Part shown: in pieces, positions 1 through 9,594 of the stretch | How the letters are laid out: each line of letters starts with the position of its first letter | Numbering within the stretch: position 1 is the first letter of the stretch | Source of the DNA: Planctomycetaceae bacterium | GTDB taxonomy: Bacteria > Planctomycetota > Planctomycetia > Planctomycetales > Planctomycetaceae | NCBI GenBank assembly: GCA_021732995.1 | Contig: JAKFWA010000132.1 | Span: 84,042-148,041, forward strand | Direction of reading: 5' to 3' | DNA length: 64,000 nt | The notes under the pieces: generated by a model | What the model was told of the DNA's origin: nothing | Seen by the model: only the letters and a program-made list of their open reading frames with translations | Databases searched by the model: none | Position numbers and translations under genes: made by a program

Positions 1-945
1 ATGACCAAGGCGAATCTGGAAACGCTCATCAAGGCCGGTTGCCTCGACAAATTAGGGCCCAATCGCGCTCAGCATGTTGCCGCGATTGACCGTGCGGTGC
101 AGTCGGCAACTCAGAAGGCCAAGGACAAAGCCCGTGGTCAGAAGAGTCTGTTTGGCGGCTTCGGCGAGACAACCGCGGAGAAGTCGCAGGACAATGCTGA
201 GATCGTATTTCCTCCCGCCGACGACTGGTCGTACGCGCAGAAGCTGGCCTCCGAAAAGGAAGTTTTTGGCTTCTACCTGACGTCACATCCGCTGACTCAA
301 GTCGCCGATCGGCTTGATCGCTTGATCAACACCAAGAACAGCGAACTCGGTACCCTGGACGACGGCACCGAAGTGATGATCGGCGGCATGATTTCATCAA
401 TCAAACCGGCGTCAACCAAGAAGCCCAGCCGCAACGGTCACACCAAATACGCGAACTTCGACTTTGAAGATTCCAGCGCCATCGTGCGTTGCATCATCTG
501 GCCGGAAGACTTCGCGCGCGAAGGCGAGAAGGTCAAGAAGGACACGATCGCCATCATCAAAGGCCGAGTCGATCGGCGCGGCCGCGAACCGAATGTGATC
601 GTCAATCAGTTGATGACACTGGACGAGGCCGAGAAGGCGTTTACCAGCCATGTGGCGATCAAGTTCCAGCGTGGCGTGCATACTGAAGCCGATGTCTCAC
701 GCACTCGCGATGTGCTGAATCGCTTCCCCGGCAAGACCAACGTCTACTTCCTGGTGGAGTCTATCGACAATGAGAACCCGAAGGGCAAGTTGCGTTATAC
801 GCTCATGCCACCTTCGGAATTGAAAGTGTCGTGCGGCGACGAACTGCAGCAGGAATTGAGTAATATCCTCGGTCGTGGCAACTTGAAGTTCATCGCCGAA
901 GTCAAAAAACGCGCGACCAGCACGCAACAATCGACTGGCCGTTGA
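1..945 (+). CDS. dnaE: DNA polymerase III alpha subunit, C-terminal part (gene cut by window start)
   Basis: Catalytic subunit of the replicative polymerase; only the last 314 residues are inside the window (the family is usually about 1150-1200 residues), so the initial ATG is an internal Met. Visible parts: a helix-hairpin-helix-like stretch ('LIKAGCLDKLG', residues 9-19), the 'EVFGFYLTSHPL' segment (about 87-98) that precedes the OB fold in alpha subunits, then the OB fold (about 121-210, with 'VMIGGMISSIK' and 'AIVRCIIWPEDF') and a C-terminal domain. The gene ends in TGA and runs convergently toward the kinase gene, with about 120 bases between them and no obvious terminator. Identification rests on family knowledge of the conserved segments and is secure. 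Confidence 0.93.
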   Translation: MTKANLETLIKAGCLDKLGPNRAQHVAAIDRAVQSATQKAKDKARGQKSLFGGFGETTAEKSQDNAEIVFPPADDWSYAQKLASEKEVFGFYLTSHPLTQVADRLDRLINTKNSELGTLDDGTEVMIGGMISSIKPASTKKPSRNGHTKYANFDFEDSSAIVRCIIWPEDFAREGEKVKKDTIAIIKGRVDRRGREPNVIVNQLMTLDEAEKAFTSHVAIKFQRGVHTEADVSRTRDVLNRFPGKTNVYFLVESIDNENPKGKLRYTLMPPSELKVSCGDELQQELSNILGRGNLKFIAEVKKRATSTQQSTGR

Positions 946-1064
946 GGCATTGCGTGGTATGGTCTTTGTTAAATCGCTCACGACCAAATCGCGAACGAGG
1001 GCGGCTGGGCGCTTGCGGACTGTGATTGCACTCCGCTCGTCACTCGGAGACTGCTTGCTACTGC

Positions 1065-4000
1065 TCAATCGACTGGGTCGCGGAGGCGTGTGCCTCGGCG
1101 GGGATCGCGGGATTTGATTCGGGCGGCTTCGGCTTCTTCGGTCAGTTGCAGGGCGATCAGAGTCTGCACGCTGCTGCGGTAGAGGCTGGCGCGGGTGCGG
1201 TAGTTGAAGTCGCTTTGAGCTTTTGCCTGCGCGAGGTAGCTCTCGAAATCGTTAATCGCGGTGTCGAGCAATTCGCGGGACCGTTGCAGATTCTCAGTAT
1301 TCACTGACGCACTGGTGGATGTGCGGCGGAGCAGGTCGGCCAGTTGCTGGCGCGTCTGGGCGAGCGGAATCTGAATAATACCCTGATCTGAATACTGATC
1401 TGCCAACTGCTCCAGAGTCGCAATGGACAGTGTCAGATCTTTCGTGGCCGCGTCGATGTCGGGTGAGGTTTCCCACACGGCGGCTCGCCGTGCGAGGGCG
1501 ACTCCGAGTAGTAATTGATACTCGGAGATGTGCGGAAAGCGGCTGGTCAGTTGCTGGGCGAGTTGCACGGCTTTGCCCAGATGCTGAGTCGTCTGCGGTG
1601 CGGGCAGGCCGGCGCGACTGGCGTGCGTCAGCGTGTCGGCAAGTTCGAAGACGCGGTGCGGTTCGTACGGAGACCGCTCGACCAGTTCATCCAGAATCTT
1701 CACCGCTTCTGCGAACGCTTCACGTGCCTGCTCAGGTTGCCCGGTGACCGAAGTATGCACCAGCCGATGCCGCAGGCACTGAGTCAACCGGAATTTATAC
1801 TCAATATTTTCAGGATGCTCTTCGGCCAGCAAGCGGAACTGAGTTGCCGCGGCGCTCAGCAGGTTGTCGAGACCTCGAATCGGATCGCGTTCCTCGCTGT
1901 CGGGCTGCATTGTTGACGGCAGGGCCTGCCGCAGACGGTCGGGCAACTGCGACATCAGCCCTCGATTGGGAGGACGATTCTCTTCGACGGGCGGCGGTGA
2001 TGACTCGGGCCGATCAGGCGGCGGACTGCGGCGTGCGTCGCGGTCAGTGGTGTCGCGCGGGTTGCGGCGATTAGCGGGTCCGAAGCTGACATCGCGCGTG
2101 CCCGAGCGGACGTCGATCGACGCGAACAGATCGGTCGCTCGAGCCAATTCGAAGCGGACGGCTTCATCCGCTCGATCCGAGTCCGGCAGTTCCAGCAGCG
2201 ACGCGCGGGCTTCGAGATGTTCATTGAACGCGTTACGGAACTCACCCCGCCGCAGGGCGAGTTCACCCAGGTCGTTGTGCATCGATGCGGACAGGGCAAT
2301 CAGGTCCGTGCGCAGCGGGTGATCGGCGATCAGTCCCTTCAGCAAAGCTAAAGAACTTTCGAAGGCTTCCTGTGCTTCGGCCAGTCGTCCCAGCCGCAGT
2401 TGAATCGCTCCAGCGCGGCGATGAGCTTCGGCGATCTTCTCCGCGAGGTGCACGTTGTCCGAATTTTTGGTGGCGAAACGGCGGTAGAAGTCCAGCATCT
2501 GGTCGAGCAACTGCGCATCGGCGTCCGACAGAGTGGACAGCACCGCGGCGGCTTCCGTCGACGGCACATCGACCGCGAGTGACTGCGGTACGCCGCGCAA
2601 CGTGACGTTATTCAAGATGCTATCGAACGCGGCGACGGCCAGGTCGAGGTTCGTTTCAGCTCGCTGCTGAGCGGTCTCAGCCTTGCCCAGTGCTTCCGCC
2701 AGGTCCAGCCGCGCCAGGTGCGAGCCCGTTGCGATCACGACCAGCAACACGGCCACTGTGCCCATCGCGGAGGCCAGCGCCGGGTTGTGACGACTCCAAC
2801 GCCAGGCTCGTTCCCAGAGGAACACTCGCCGCGCGCGGATCGGACGGTCATCAACGAACCGTTGCAGATCGTCCGCCAGCGCGGCGGCCGTCGGATAGCG
2901 AGCCTCGCGATCACGAGCGGTCGCCTTCAACACGATCGTTTCGAGATCGCGCGGGATGGCCGGGTTCACGGACCGCAACCGAGGCACATCGCGCTGCTTG
3001 AGGCGTTGATGCAAGGTTGCATGCTGATCGCCTTCAAAGGCTGGTCGCAGCGTCAGCATTTCAAACAGCGTGAGCCCGAAACTGTAGAGGTCGCTGGTGA
3101 CATCGGCCTGACCTTCCAGTTGTTCGGGGGCCATGTAACGCACGGTGCCCAGCACATCGCCGGTCTTCGTTAGCCCGTCATCGTCAGCGGTCTTCACCAG
3201 TCCGAAGTCGGCGATCCACACGGTGCCCGAACGATCCAGCATCAGGTTCGAGGGCTTGATATCGCGATGCAGAATGCCGTGCTCGTGCGCGTAACTCAGA
3301 GCTTCCGCGACCTGCACTCCGAGCCGCGCCACGTTGCTGAAGTAGCTCGGCGAGTTCGGTTGCCCCAGCAATGGTTCGACGAAGGCAGTCGGATGAGCCG
3401 TCACTTGCGGCGCTGCTGTCGGTGTCTTCCGTTGCTGCTCGTTGAGCTCGTTCGACAGCTTCGACTCAGCGGACTGTGCCCCCTCTGCCTGAGCCGCGGT
3501 GATGAGCGTAACCGCGCGGGCTTCGTGACTCGGCAGTGAATGCTGTGATCCTTCAGCCGGAAAGACCGCGTGCGAATCATTGATGTTGCCCGCGAATGTC
3601 GAATCGCCCGCAATCGGTTTAGGCACTGGCTGACGATCTGCGCGCAGTTGCGTGATGACGTCGGTCAGCGGCAGGCCGTCGATGAACTGCATCGCGTAGT
3701 AGTGCACGCCGTCTTCCTGACCGATGCCGAACACGGGCACAATGTTCGTATGGTGCAGGTTGGCCGCGGACTCGGCTTCGCGTTGAAAGCGTTGCAACTG
3801 TTGCGGCGACCGCGTGATGTCCGACTGAATGACCTTCAGCGCGACGCGACGCTTCAGTGACTGCTGCTCGGCTTCGTACACAACACCCATGCCGCCGCGA
3901 CCGATCGTGCGGATCAGCAGGTAGTCGCCGAGTTGACTGTGTTCGCGCGGCATATCGGGCGGCGTCTGCGGACGATCGAAACCACCAGCGGCGTTCTGCA

Positions 4001-4232
4001 GAAACTTCAGGCTGCCGACATATCGCGTGATGTGCTCGGACAGTTCAGGGTCCTGTCGCACGAAGGCGGAAGCGTGAGCGGACTCACCGTGCTCCAGTCG
4101 CAACATGATCTCTTCGAGGATCATGGTGAGTCGTTCCTGTTGCGCGGCGGTCAGTCCCGGAATCAGAGTCGCGTCCAGCAGCGCCGCAGAGCGCTCGGAC
4201 GGAGTTGACGCTGCTGATCCCACATCACTCAT
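1065..4232 (-). CDS. Membrane Ser/Thr protein kinase with TPR-like C-terminal region
   Basis: Hanks-type kinase, about 1055 residues. The start is taken at the ATG giving MSDVGSAAS; an in-frame start nine codons upstream is less likely. The kinase domain spans about residues 105-470: glycine loop 'IGRGGMGVVYEA', catalytic Lys in 'VALKVI', 'HRDIKPSN' catalytic loop, 'DFGLV' and 'MAPEQLEG'. A low-complexity insert of roughly 100 residues lies between subdomains V and VI, which is uncommon but seen in planctomycete kinases. A single transmembrane helix follows (about 485-507, 'ASAMGTVAVLLVVIATG'), then a long Ala/Leu/Glu-rich helical region with TPR-like periodicity and a Pro/Arg-rich linker ('PPPDRPESSPPPVEENRPP'). 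It probably senses something outside the membrane with the C-terminal part; the substrate cannot be read from the sequence. Confidence 0.9.
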   Translation of the reverse strand: MSDVGSAASTPSERSAALLDATLIPGLTAAQQERLTMILEEIMLRLEHGESAHASAFVRQDPELSEHITRYVGSLKFLQNAAGGFDRPQTPPDMPREHSQLGDYLLIRTIGRGGMGVVYEAEQQSLKRRVALKVIQSDITRSPQQLQRFQREAESAANLHHTNIVPVFGIGQEDGVHYYAMQFIDGLPLTDVITQLRADRQPVPKPIAGDSTFAGNINDSHAVFPAEGSQHSLPSHEARAVTLITAAQAEGAQSAESKLSNELNEQQRKTPTAAPQVTAHPTAFVEPLLGQPNSPSYFSNVARLGVQVAEALSYAHEHGILHRDIKPSNLMLDRSGTVWIADFGLVKTADDDGLTKTGDVLGTVRYMAPEQLEGQADVTSDLYSFGLTLFEMLTLRPAFEGDQHATLHQRLKQRDVPRLRSVNPAIPRDLETIVLKATARDREARYPTAAALADDLQRFVDDRPIRARRVFLWERAWRWSRHNPALASAMGTVAVLLVVIATGSHLARLDLAEALGKAETAQQRAETNLDLAVAAFDSILNNVTLRGVPQSLAVDVPSTEAAAVLSTLSDADAQLLDQMLDFYRRFATKNSDNVHLAEKIAEAHRRAGAIQLRLGRLAEAQEAFESSLALLKGLIADHPLRTDLIALSASMHNDLGELALRRGEFRNAFNEHLEARASLLELPDSDRADEAVRFELARATDLFASIDVRSGTRDVSFGPANRRNPRDTTDRDARRSPPPDRPESSPPPVEENRPPNRGLMSQLPDRLRQALPSTMQPDSEERDPIRGLDNLLSAAATQFRLLAEEHPENIEYKFRLTQCLRHRLVHTSVTGQPEQAREAFAEAVKILDELVERSPYEPHRVFELADTLTHASRAGLPAPQTTQHLGKAVQLAQQLTSRFPHISEYQLLLGVALARRAAVWETSPDIDAATKDLTLSIATLEQLADQYSDQGIIQIPLAQTRQQLADLLRRTSTSASVNTENLQRSRELLDTAINDFESYLAQAKAQSDFNYRTRASLYRSSVQTLIALQLTEEAEAARIKSRDPRRGTRLRDPVD

Positions 4233-4259
4233 AAGGCCGTTTCCCGCTGAAGAACACAC

Positions 4260-4612
4260 GCTGAAAGAGTTGACACAAAGTTTGGGAGGGCGAGGCTCCT
4301 GCCGAGCCGTTTCAAGTGGCTAGTGCGGCTCGGCAGGAGCCTCGCCCCCCATCTACGCAACTCAGATTTTGTAGCCGCTTGGCGTAACTGCGTCGTGCTG
4401 AATTAAGAATTCAACACCGGACAGGCGGTTCAACGTATGACGTTGCAGCTTGGCTGCGGCATGCCGCACTCAGGCCGCCATGCCTTGCCAGCGTTGTCCA
4501 GTGTGACGCAGCGTCCTTTAGCCTGCGTGAACGATGCTGTAGCTTGAGTATTCGGTGCGATGTTGCCCATGAGCTTGAGACCTGCGTCTCGGGTCATTCA
4601 TCAGGAGTCGTC
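4260..4612. other. Intergenic region between divergent kinase and hydrolase genes
   Basis: Both flanking genes point away from this stretch, so it should carry two promoters, but I see no convincing -35/-10 pair. The notable content is the perfect palindrome at 4288-4347. No ORF with coding character is visible. Confidence 0.5.
4288..4347. repeat. REP-like palindrome, 22-bp perfect arms
   Basis: Left arm 4288-4309 (GGGCGAGGCTCCTGCCGAGC plus CG) and right arm 4326-4347 are exact reverse complements, with a 16-base loop at 4310-4325. The stem is GC-rich and has no T-tract, so a rho-independent terminator is unlikely, especially as both flanking genes transcribe away from it. It looks like an extragenic palindromic element of the type spread by RAYT transposases; whether it recurs in this genome cannot be seen here. 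Confidence 0.75.
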
Positions 4613-5743
4613 ATGACACTGCCACGAATCATGTTGTCCGGCTGGCTGGCCATTCTCGGTCTGGCCGCCGTCACTGCGAGCCTGCAGGCTCAGGAAGAAC
4701 CGAGTCCTGGCAAACAGGTCGCGCAGAAGCTGATCAGCGCCGCGGACTCCAGCAGTTCGCTGGGATACTGGTTGTTTCTGCCGAAAGACTACGGAGCCGA
4801 CAAGGACCGCGAATGGCCCGTGATGTTGTTCCTGCACGGAGCTGGCGAACGCGGTGAGGACCTGAAGGCCGTGAAAGTGCACGGACCGCCGAAGCTGGTT
4901 GATCAACGTCCGGACTTCCCGTTCATTCTGATTTCGCCGCAGTGCCCCAAAGAGCATTTCTGGTCCGGCGACGTTCAACAATACCTGCTGGCTGAACTGC
5001 TCGACGATGTCATGCGCCGCTTCAAGGTGGACCGTCAGCGAGTGACCATCACCGGCTTGAGCATGGGCGGATTCGGGACATGGGAAATGACCGCTCGCAA
5101 CCCGCAGGTCTTTTCGGCCGCTGTGCCGATCTGTGGACGAGGTGACCCGAGCAGTGGACCCAAACTGAAGAGCATTCCGTTCTGGGTCTTTCATGGTGCG
5201 AAGGATTTTGGAGTGCCGCTGCGCTATTCCGAAACCATGGTCGAAGTCGTGAAGAACGCGGGCGGTAACGCGAAGCTGACGGTCTATCCGGATGCCGGTC
5301 ACGACAGTTGGACCGAGACCTATAACAACAACGCCGTCTTCGACTGGATGCTGGAGCAGCGCAACAAGCAACTCTACACGTCGCCGATTGCGTCGCAAGA
5401 CGTTGCCTTCGCAGCGGTGGGTGAGGTCAAGGCGCCGGTTGGTGATGCGTCGGCCAACCAGCAGATTCAGACGCTGGTTTATCTGTCCGCTCCGCGTTCG
5501 TCCGCAGTGGGTTTGAAGAATGCTGTCGAAAAGAACCGTGAGCAACTGCTGATTCAGATGAAGGCCAAACTGAGTTCGCGTTCGTTCAACGACCTGCGTG
5601 GCATCGCCGGCATGCGCCGCGCCCAGTCGGAACTGACCGCCGTTGCTCAACAAGTCTTCGGCTCCGAAGCCGGCCTGCAAACGACCGCGCTGCTGGACCT
5701 CTACCTCCCCACTCAGGACAAACGCGCCCAGTTGGACCCGTAA
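4613..5743 (+). CDS. Secreted alpha/beta hydrolase (prolyl-oligopeptidase/esterase type)
   Basis: 376 residues. Start chosen at ATG 4613 because AGGAG sits at 4603-4607 and the product then begins with a clean signal peptide (MTLPRIMLSGWLAILG..., cleavage near 'LQAQ'). A longer TTG start at 4544 has neither. The hydrolase core covers about residues 25-245: oxyanion region 'LFLHGAGERGE', nucleophile elbow 'GLSMGG', candidate acid in 'FHGAKDFGVPL' and His in 'DAGHDSW'. This resembles the planctomycete phospholipase/carboxylesterase and PHB-depolymerase-like proteins acting in the periplasm. The last 120 residues after the catalytic domain are of no family I recognise. Substrate unknown. Confidence 0.85.
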   Translation: MTLPRIMLSGWLAILGLAAVTASLQAQEEPSPGKQVAQKLISAADSSSSLGYWLFLPKDYGADKDREWPVMLFLHGAGERGEDLKAVKVHGPPKLVDQRPDFPFILISPQCPKEHFWSGDVQQYLLAELLDDVMRRFKVDRQRVTITGLSMGGFGTWEMTARNPQVFSAAVPICGRGDPSSGPKLKSIPFWVFHGAKDFGVPLRYSETMVEVVKNAGGNAKLTVYPDAGHDSWTETYNNNAVFDWMLEQRNKQLYTSPIASQDVAFAAVGEVKAPVGDASANQQIQTLVYLSAPRSSAVGLKNAVEKNREQLLIQMKAKLSSRSFNDLRGIAGMRRAQSELTAVAQQVFGSEAGLQTTALLDLYLPTQDKRAQLDP

Positions 5744-5768
5744 CCTCTCGAGGCGGGAACGATATCAT

Positions 5769-5826
5769 TGACCGTGAGGCGTCGTTCGGCGGCAGTGCTG
5801 AACCTTGTCTCACGGTCATTTCTTTT
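5769..5826 (+). terminator. Probable rho-independent terminator after the hydrolase gene
   Basis: TGACCGTGAG (5769-5778) pairs with CTCACGGTCA (5809-5818), followed at once by TTTCTTTTTG. The loop is long (30 bases) and could fold further. It lies between the hydrolase stop and the bioA start, so it would separate the two transcripts. Confidence 0.5.
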
Positions 5827-5868
5827 TGTTCGGCAAGCCGATTCCTTACTTTCGAAAAACGAAACTGA

Positions 5869-7242
5869 ATGAACGCTGATGACCTCCGTCGTTGGGACAA
5901 CGAGCATGTCTGGCACCCGTTTACTCCGATGCTGGAGTACCGGGCCGACGAGACGCCGATCATTGTCGCGGCGGACGGATTTGATCTGATTGATATCGAC
6001 GGCAATCGGCTGCTCGACGGCGTGTGTTCGCTGTGGTGCAACGTGCATGGGCACCGCGTTCCCGAGATCGATCAGGCAATTCGCGATCAGTTGGATCGAG
6101 TCAGTCATTCAACACTGCTGGGTCTCGCGAATGAACCGTCCATTCTGCTGGCGAAGGAACTGGTTGATCACGCGCCGCGTGGATTGACGAAGGTGTTCTA
6201 TTCAGACAGTGGTGCAACGGCCGTTGAAGCGGCTCTGAAGATCGCCTTTCAATATCACCGCCAGAAGTCGCCGAAGCAGGAGCATCGCGATCTGTTCGTG
6301 ACGCTCGATGGTGCCTATCACGGTGACACGATCGGAGCGGTCAGCCTCGGTGCGATGGATGTCTTTCACGCGACCTATCGCGACCTGCTGTTCCGCAAGC
6401 TGACCGTCCCGACTCCTGTCACGTATCGAGTTCCCGCCGGACACACTCCGGAAAGCTATCTCGACTATTGCTACGCACAATTGCAGCGGGTCATCGCTGA
6501 GAACCATCAAAAGATTGTGGCGTTTGTGATCGAACCGCTCGTGCAAGGCGCGGCGGGGATGCTGGTCCATCCCGAAGGCTACCTGAAGCGAGTGCGCGAA
6601 CTGACGCATGCGTTTGATGTGCCGCTTATCGCCGATGAAGTGGCCGTCGGGTTTGGCCGCACGGGGACCTTGTTCGCTTGCGAGCAGGAGGACGTCTGCC
6701 CGGACATTCTCTGTCTGGCGAAGGGTATTACTGGCGGCTATCTGCCACTGGCCGCGACGCTGACGACGGACGAGATCTATAACGCCTTCCTGGCCGAGCC
6801 CAAGGAAGGGAAAACTTTTTATCACGGTCATACTTATACCGGTAACCCGTTGGGTTGCGCGGCGGCACTCGCTTCGCTGCGACTCTTCGACATCAACGAT
6901 GTGCTCGGCAACGTCCGCACAATCGGAGCGCGCCTGCACGAGCGGCTCAATCAGTTCTCTCAGCATTGCCGCTTTGTCGGAGAAGTTCGCCAGCGGGGAA
7001 CGATGATTGGTATCGAGTTGGTCAAAGACCGTGAGTCGCGACAGCCGTTTTCTGCCGATATCAGGCTCGGTCAACAGATCACTCGAGCTGCGCGCCGGCG
7101 GGGGGCCTTCATCCGCGGACTCGGCGACGTTGTGGTTCTGATGCCTGCGCCGGCCATGCCGGTCGCACTGATTGATCGGCTCTGTGACATCGCCTTCGAG
7201 AGTATCAACGAAGTCATGGAGCGGTTGAGCAATTCGCCGTGA
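5869..7242 (+). CDS. bioA: Adenosylmethionine-8-amino-7-oxononanoate aminotransferase
   Basis: 457 residues, normal length for BioA, a PLP-dependent class III aminotransferase that converts 7-keto-8-aminopelargonate to 7,8-diaminopelargonate with SAM as amino donor in biotin synthesis. Seen in the sequence: 'WHPFTPM' near the N-terminus, '[15 protein letters not shown]', '[14 protein letters not shown]', the PLP aspartate in '[13 protein letters not shown]', the Schiff-base lysine in '[14 protein letters not shown]' and '[11 protein letters not shown]'. No other biotin genes are adjacent. Its stop overlaps a possible GTG of the next gene (GTGA at 7239-7242), suggesting co-transcription. The 'WHPFTP' and 'GGYLPLAAT' features favour BioA over other class III aminotransferases. 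Confidence 0.93.
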   Translation: MNADDLRRWDNEHVWHPFTPMLEYRADETPIIVAADGFDLIDIDGNRLLDGVCSLWCNVHGHRVPEIDQAIRDQLDRVSHSTLLGLANEPSILLAKELVDHAPRGLTKVFYSDSGATAVEAALKIAFQYHRQKSPKQEHRDLFVTLDGAYHGDTIGAVSLGAMDVFHATYRDLLFRKLTVPTPVTYRVPAGHTPESYLDYCYAQLQRVIAENHQKIVAFVIEPLVQGAAGMLVHPEGYLKRVRELTHAFDVPLIADEVAVGFGRTGTLFACEQEDVCPDILCLAKGITGGYLPLAATLTTDEIYNAFLAEPKEGKTFYHGHTYTGNPLGCAAALASLRLFDINDVLGNVRTIGARLHERLNQFSQHCRFVGEVRQRGTMIGIELVKDRESRQPFSADIRLGQQITRAARRRGAFIRGLGDVVVLMPAPAMPVALIDRLCDIAFESINEVMERLSNSP

Positions 7243-7265
7243 CGACGGCGCCGCAAGGTCCCCTC

Positions 7266-9374
7266 ATGACCGACACGCTGATTCGAGTTTCCCTGTCGGG
7301 TACTTCCGACTTTCATCCGCTCGCGCTGGCCCCCGGCCTGCCGATGCTCGACGGCAAGAAGCTCACGTATCAGGTATTGCTGGGCTGGTTCGGAAATCTA
7401 CTGGCCGAGCCCTTTCTGGATGATGACGGCGTGCTGTTCCGCATTCAGCACGCGGGCCGCCCCATCAAGATTGTCGAACGGACGATTGCGACGGACGCGG
7501 ATCTGGACGGCCCGTTGGCGGCGGACTTTGATCGCCTGAAGAAGGCCCTGTTCGACGTGCGCCCCGTCAGCCCCAGCGAGCGGCTGATCTTCAACCGGCT
7601 GAATCCGCCGATCGCCAATCACGATGGGATGCTGTACCGGGTGAAGACCGAGCAAGGCGTCGACCGGCTGGTGTGGTGCTGGGGGTTCCAGCGTCGCGTG
7701 GCCGATGGCAAAGCCAAAGTCTGCTTAAATCCTGAATGCTCGGCGCTGTTCATCCACCGGGTCGGTAATCATGAAGTCTGCCCGCGCTGCGGCGCTTCAT
7801 TCGCCAAGGTTGTGCCTAAGGCAAGGAAACGGCAGCGCCGCAAGCCGTTTGGAGCCATTGCCGCGACAATCGCGTTGACTGCACTCGGTTTGGGAACCTA
7901 CTGGTACGCCGCGAATCTGGAAGACGAAGAGGACGGCGAAGAGTCTCTCCTCGGGCAACTCGGACCGGATGCGGTGCAGGCCGATGAAAAGCAACCCGGC
8001 CAGAGGCCGCTGATACCACCAACTCCCGATACCGTTCCGGAAGCCGCGCCGCCGGTGACTTCTGAAGACGGCACTCCGCCGCTGAAGCGCAACGACACCA
8101 CCAAGCTGCCCATCCCTGATCCGACTGCGGACGAAGAGCCGGTTTCGGTGCGTCCTCGTCCGCTCTTCGAGCCGGACATGCCGGATCTGCGCGCGCCGCT
8201 GATCGGCAAAACTCCCGACCTGCCACGATTGGATGAGGCGCCGGAACCGGGTGTGAAGCCCATTCCAAAGCCCACCGATGCTTCGATCGAGAACTCGATC
8301 AAGCCGACGGAGATCAAACCACCGCAACTGAAGCCCGTTGAAGAACCCAAAGCCAACACGTCGCCGCTGTTGCCCGAGTTTGATGACGAACCAAAACCGG
8401 AATCCGTGAAGCCCGAACCGAAGGAGCCGGCGCCGCTCGCCCCGGAACCGAAGCCTGCGACTGAGACCAAGCCGCCGCTGGTGCTGCCCGAACCGAATCT
8501 GAACAAGCCGAACGAACCGAGTCCGCCAGCCGCTGAACCGAGCCCCCAACCGGGCAGCAAGCGAGCGGGAGGCCTCAAGTGGCATGACGACTATCTCGCC
8601 GCCTACCAGCAGGCGATGGACCAGGAGCGGCCGCTGTTGATGGTCTTCCGCGATTCTCTGGAACAGGACGCGACGGATGCCAGTAAGTCGGGCTTCGCAG
8701 CTTCCGAACTGGAATCTCCGCTGGAAAACTACGTCCGGGTTACCATGTCGATCGGCTCGACCGTGCCCGGACTGACTCCGGCGGAAGCTCCGACGCGGCT
8801 GATGGAACACCGTTCCTTCCGACATCTCAATGGCCGCCCCGGCATTGCGATCATCGACCTGACAGATCCAAAAGGACCGTACTACGGCCGCGTCGTTACC
8901 GCTCTGCCGCTGCCTGAAAGCGGCAAGTTCGGCGCTGACATCCTGAACCGCGTGCTGGTGCTGCCACCGGGTTCGATCGGTCAGAGAACATTAATTCTGA
9001 CCGTGCGCGTCAGTCTGCCGGATGGCAGCGTCGCGGTGGGAGACCCCCATCCTCAGTTGATGCAACTGATCAGCCGCAGCGTGCGGTTGATGGCTCAGAA
9101 CGAGCAGCCTGGTCCGTTTGATCAAGGGGCTCGAGCCGCCGAAGTCGTCAAGACGTTCGGAAACTCAGCGCGCATGCGGGAGATGGTGTTTGCCACAGCC
9201 GGCCAGACCACCATTCAGGATGCTGCGATTCAGGCCGTTCGCCAGTGGATTCAGAACGCGGACGACCTGGCTGTTTTGAATCAGCCTGCGACCGCGTACG
9301 GGCTCGACCTGTATCAGTCGCCGTCCAGCCAGCGATGGTATGCGAGCTGCATCATCGTGAACCGCCCCAACTGA
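7266..9374 (+). CDS. Zinc-ribbon, Pro-rich membrane-anchored protein of unknown function
   Basis: 702 residues from ATG 7266 (AAGGT at 7254-7258 is a usable RBS); an in-frame GTG at 7239 overlapping the bioA stop is the alternative. Order of parts: an N-terminal domain of about 150 residues; a zinc-ribbon-like CX4C...CX2C ('CLNPEC...CPRCG'); one transmembrane helix ('IAATIALTALGLGTYWYAA'); a long acidic Pro/Glu/Lys linker; then a C-terminal thioredoxin-like domain start ('AYQQAMDQERPLLMVFRD') lacking a CxxC motif. The layout places the N-terminus in the cytoplasm and the Trx-like part outside. No family name can be given. Confidence 0.7.
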   Translation: MTDTLIRVSLSGTSDFHPLALAPGLPMLDGKKLTYQVLLGWFGNLLAEPFLDDDGVLFRIQHAGRPIKIVERTIATDADLDGPLAADFDRLKKALFDVRPVSPSERLIFNRLNPPIANHDGMLYRVKTEQGVDRLVWCWGFQRRVADGKAKVCLNPECSALFIHRVGNHEVCPRCGASFAKVVPKARKRQRRKPFGAIAATIALTALGLGTYWYAANLEDEEDGEESLLGQLGPDAVQADEKQPGQRPLIPPTPDTVPEAAPPVTSEDGTPPLKRNDTTKLPIPDPTADEEPVSVRPRPLFEPDMPDLRAPLIGKTPDLPRLDEAPEPGVKPIPKPTDASIENSIKPTEIKPPQLKPVEEPKANTSPLLPEFDDEPKPESVKPEPKEPAPLAPEPKPATETKPPLVLPEPNLNKPNEPSPPAAEPSPQPGSKRAGGLKWHDDYLAAYQQAMDQERPLLMVFRDSLEQDATDASKSGFAASELESPLENYVRVTMSIGSTVPGLTPAEAPTRLMEHRSFRHLNGRPGIAIIDLTDPKGPYYGRVVTALPLPESGKFGADILNRVLVLPPGSIGQRTLILTVRVSLPDGSVAVGDPHPQLMQLISRSVRLMAQNEQPGPFDQGARAAEVVKTFGNSARMREMVFATAGQTTIQDAAIQAVRQWIQNADDLAVLNQPATAYGLDLYQSPSSQRWYASCIIVNRPN

Positions 9375-9594
9375 GTTGGTGCCAGTTGCGGCGGTGGGCG
9401 TTTGGAGAAGATCGAGCTACTCGGCAATTGGTAACGACTTCCCATCCGCTAGAACTTCCCGAGGCTGGTGCTGATCATGCTTGTCGGTAAGGGTTGAGAG
9501 TTATAGCTTGCCACTCGAAGATACGGATCGTTCGGAGGCGGGTCGCGCTGACTGTCCAGCACTGCGCTGAGTACTAAGAGGAGCTGAGGACGCT

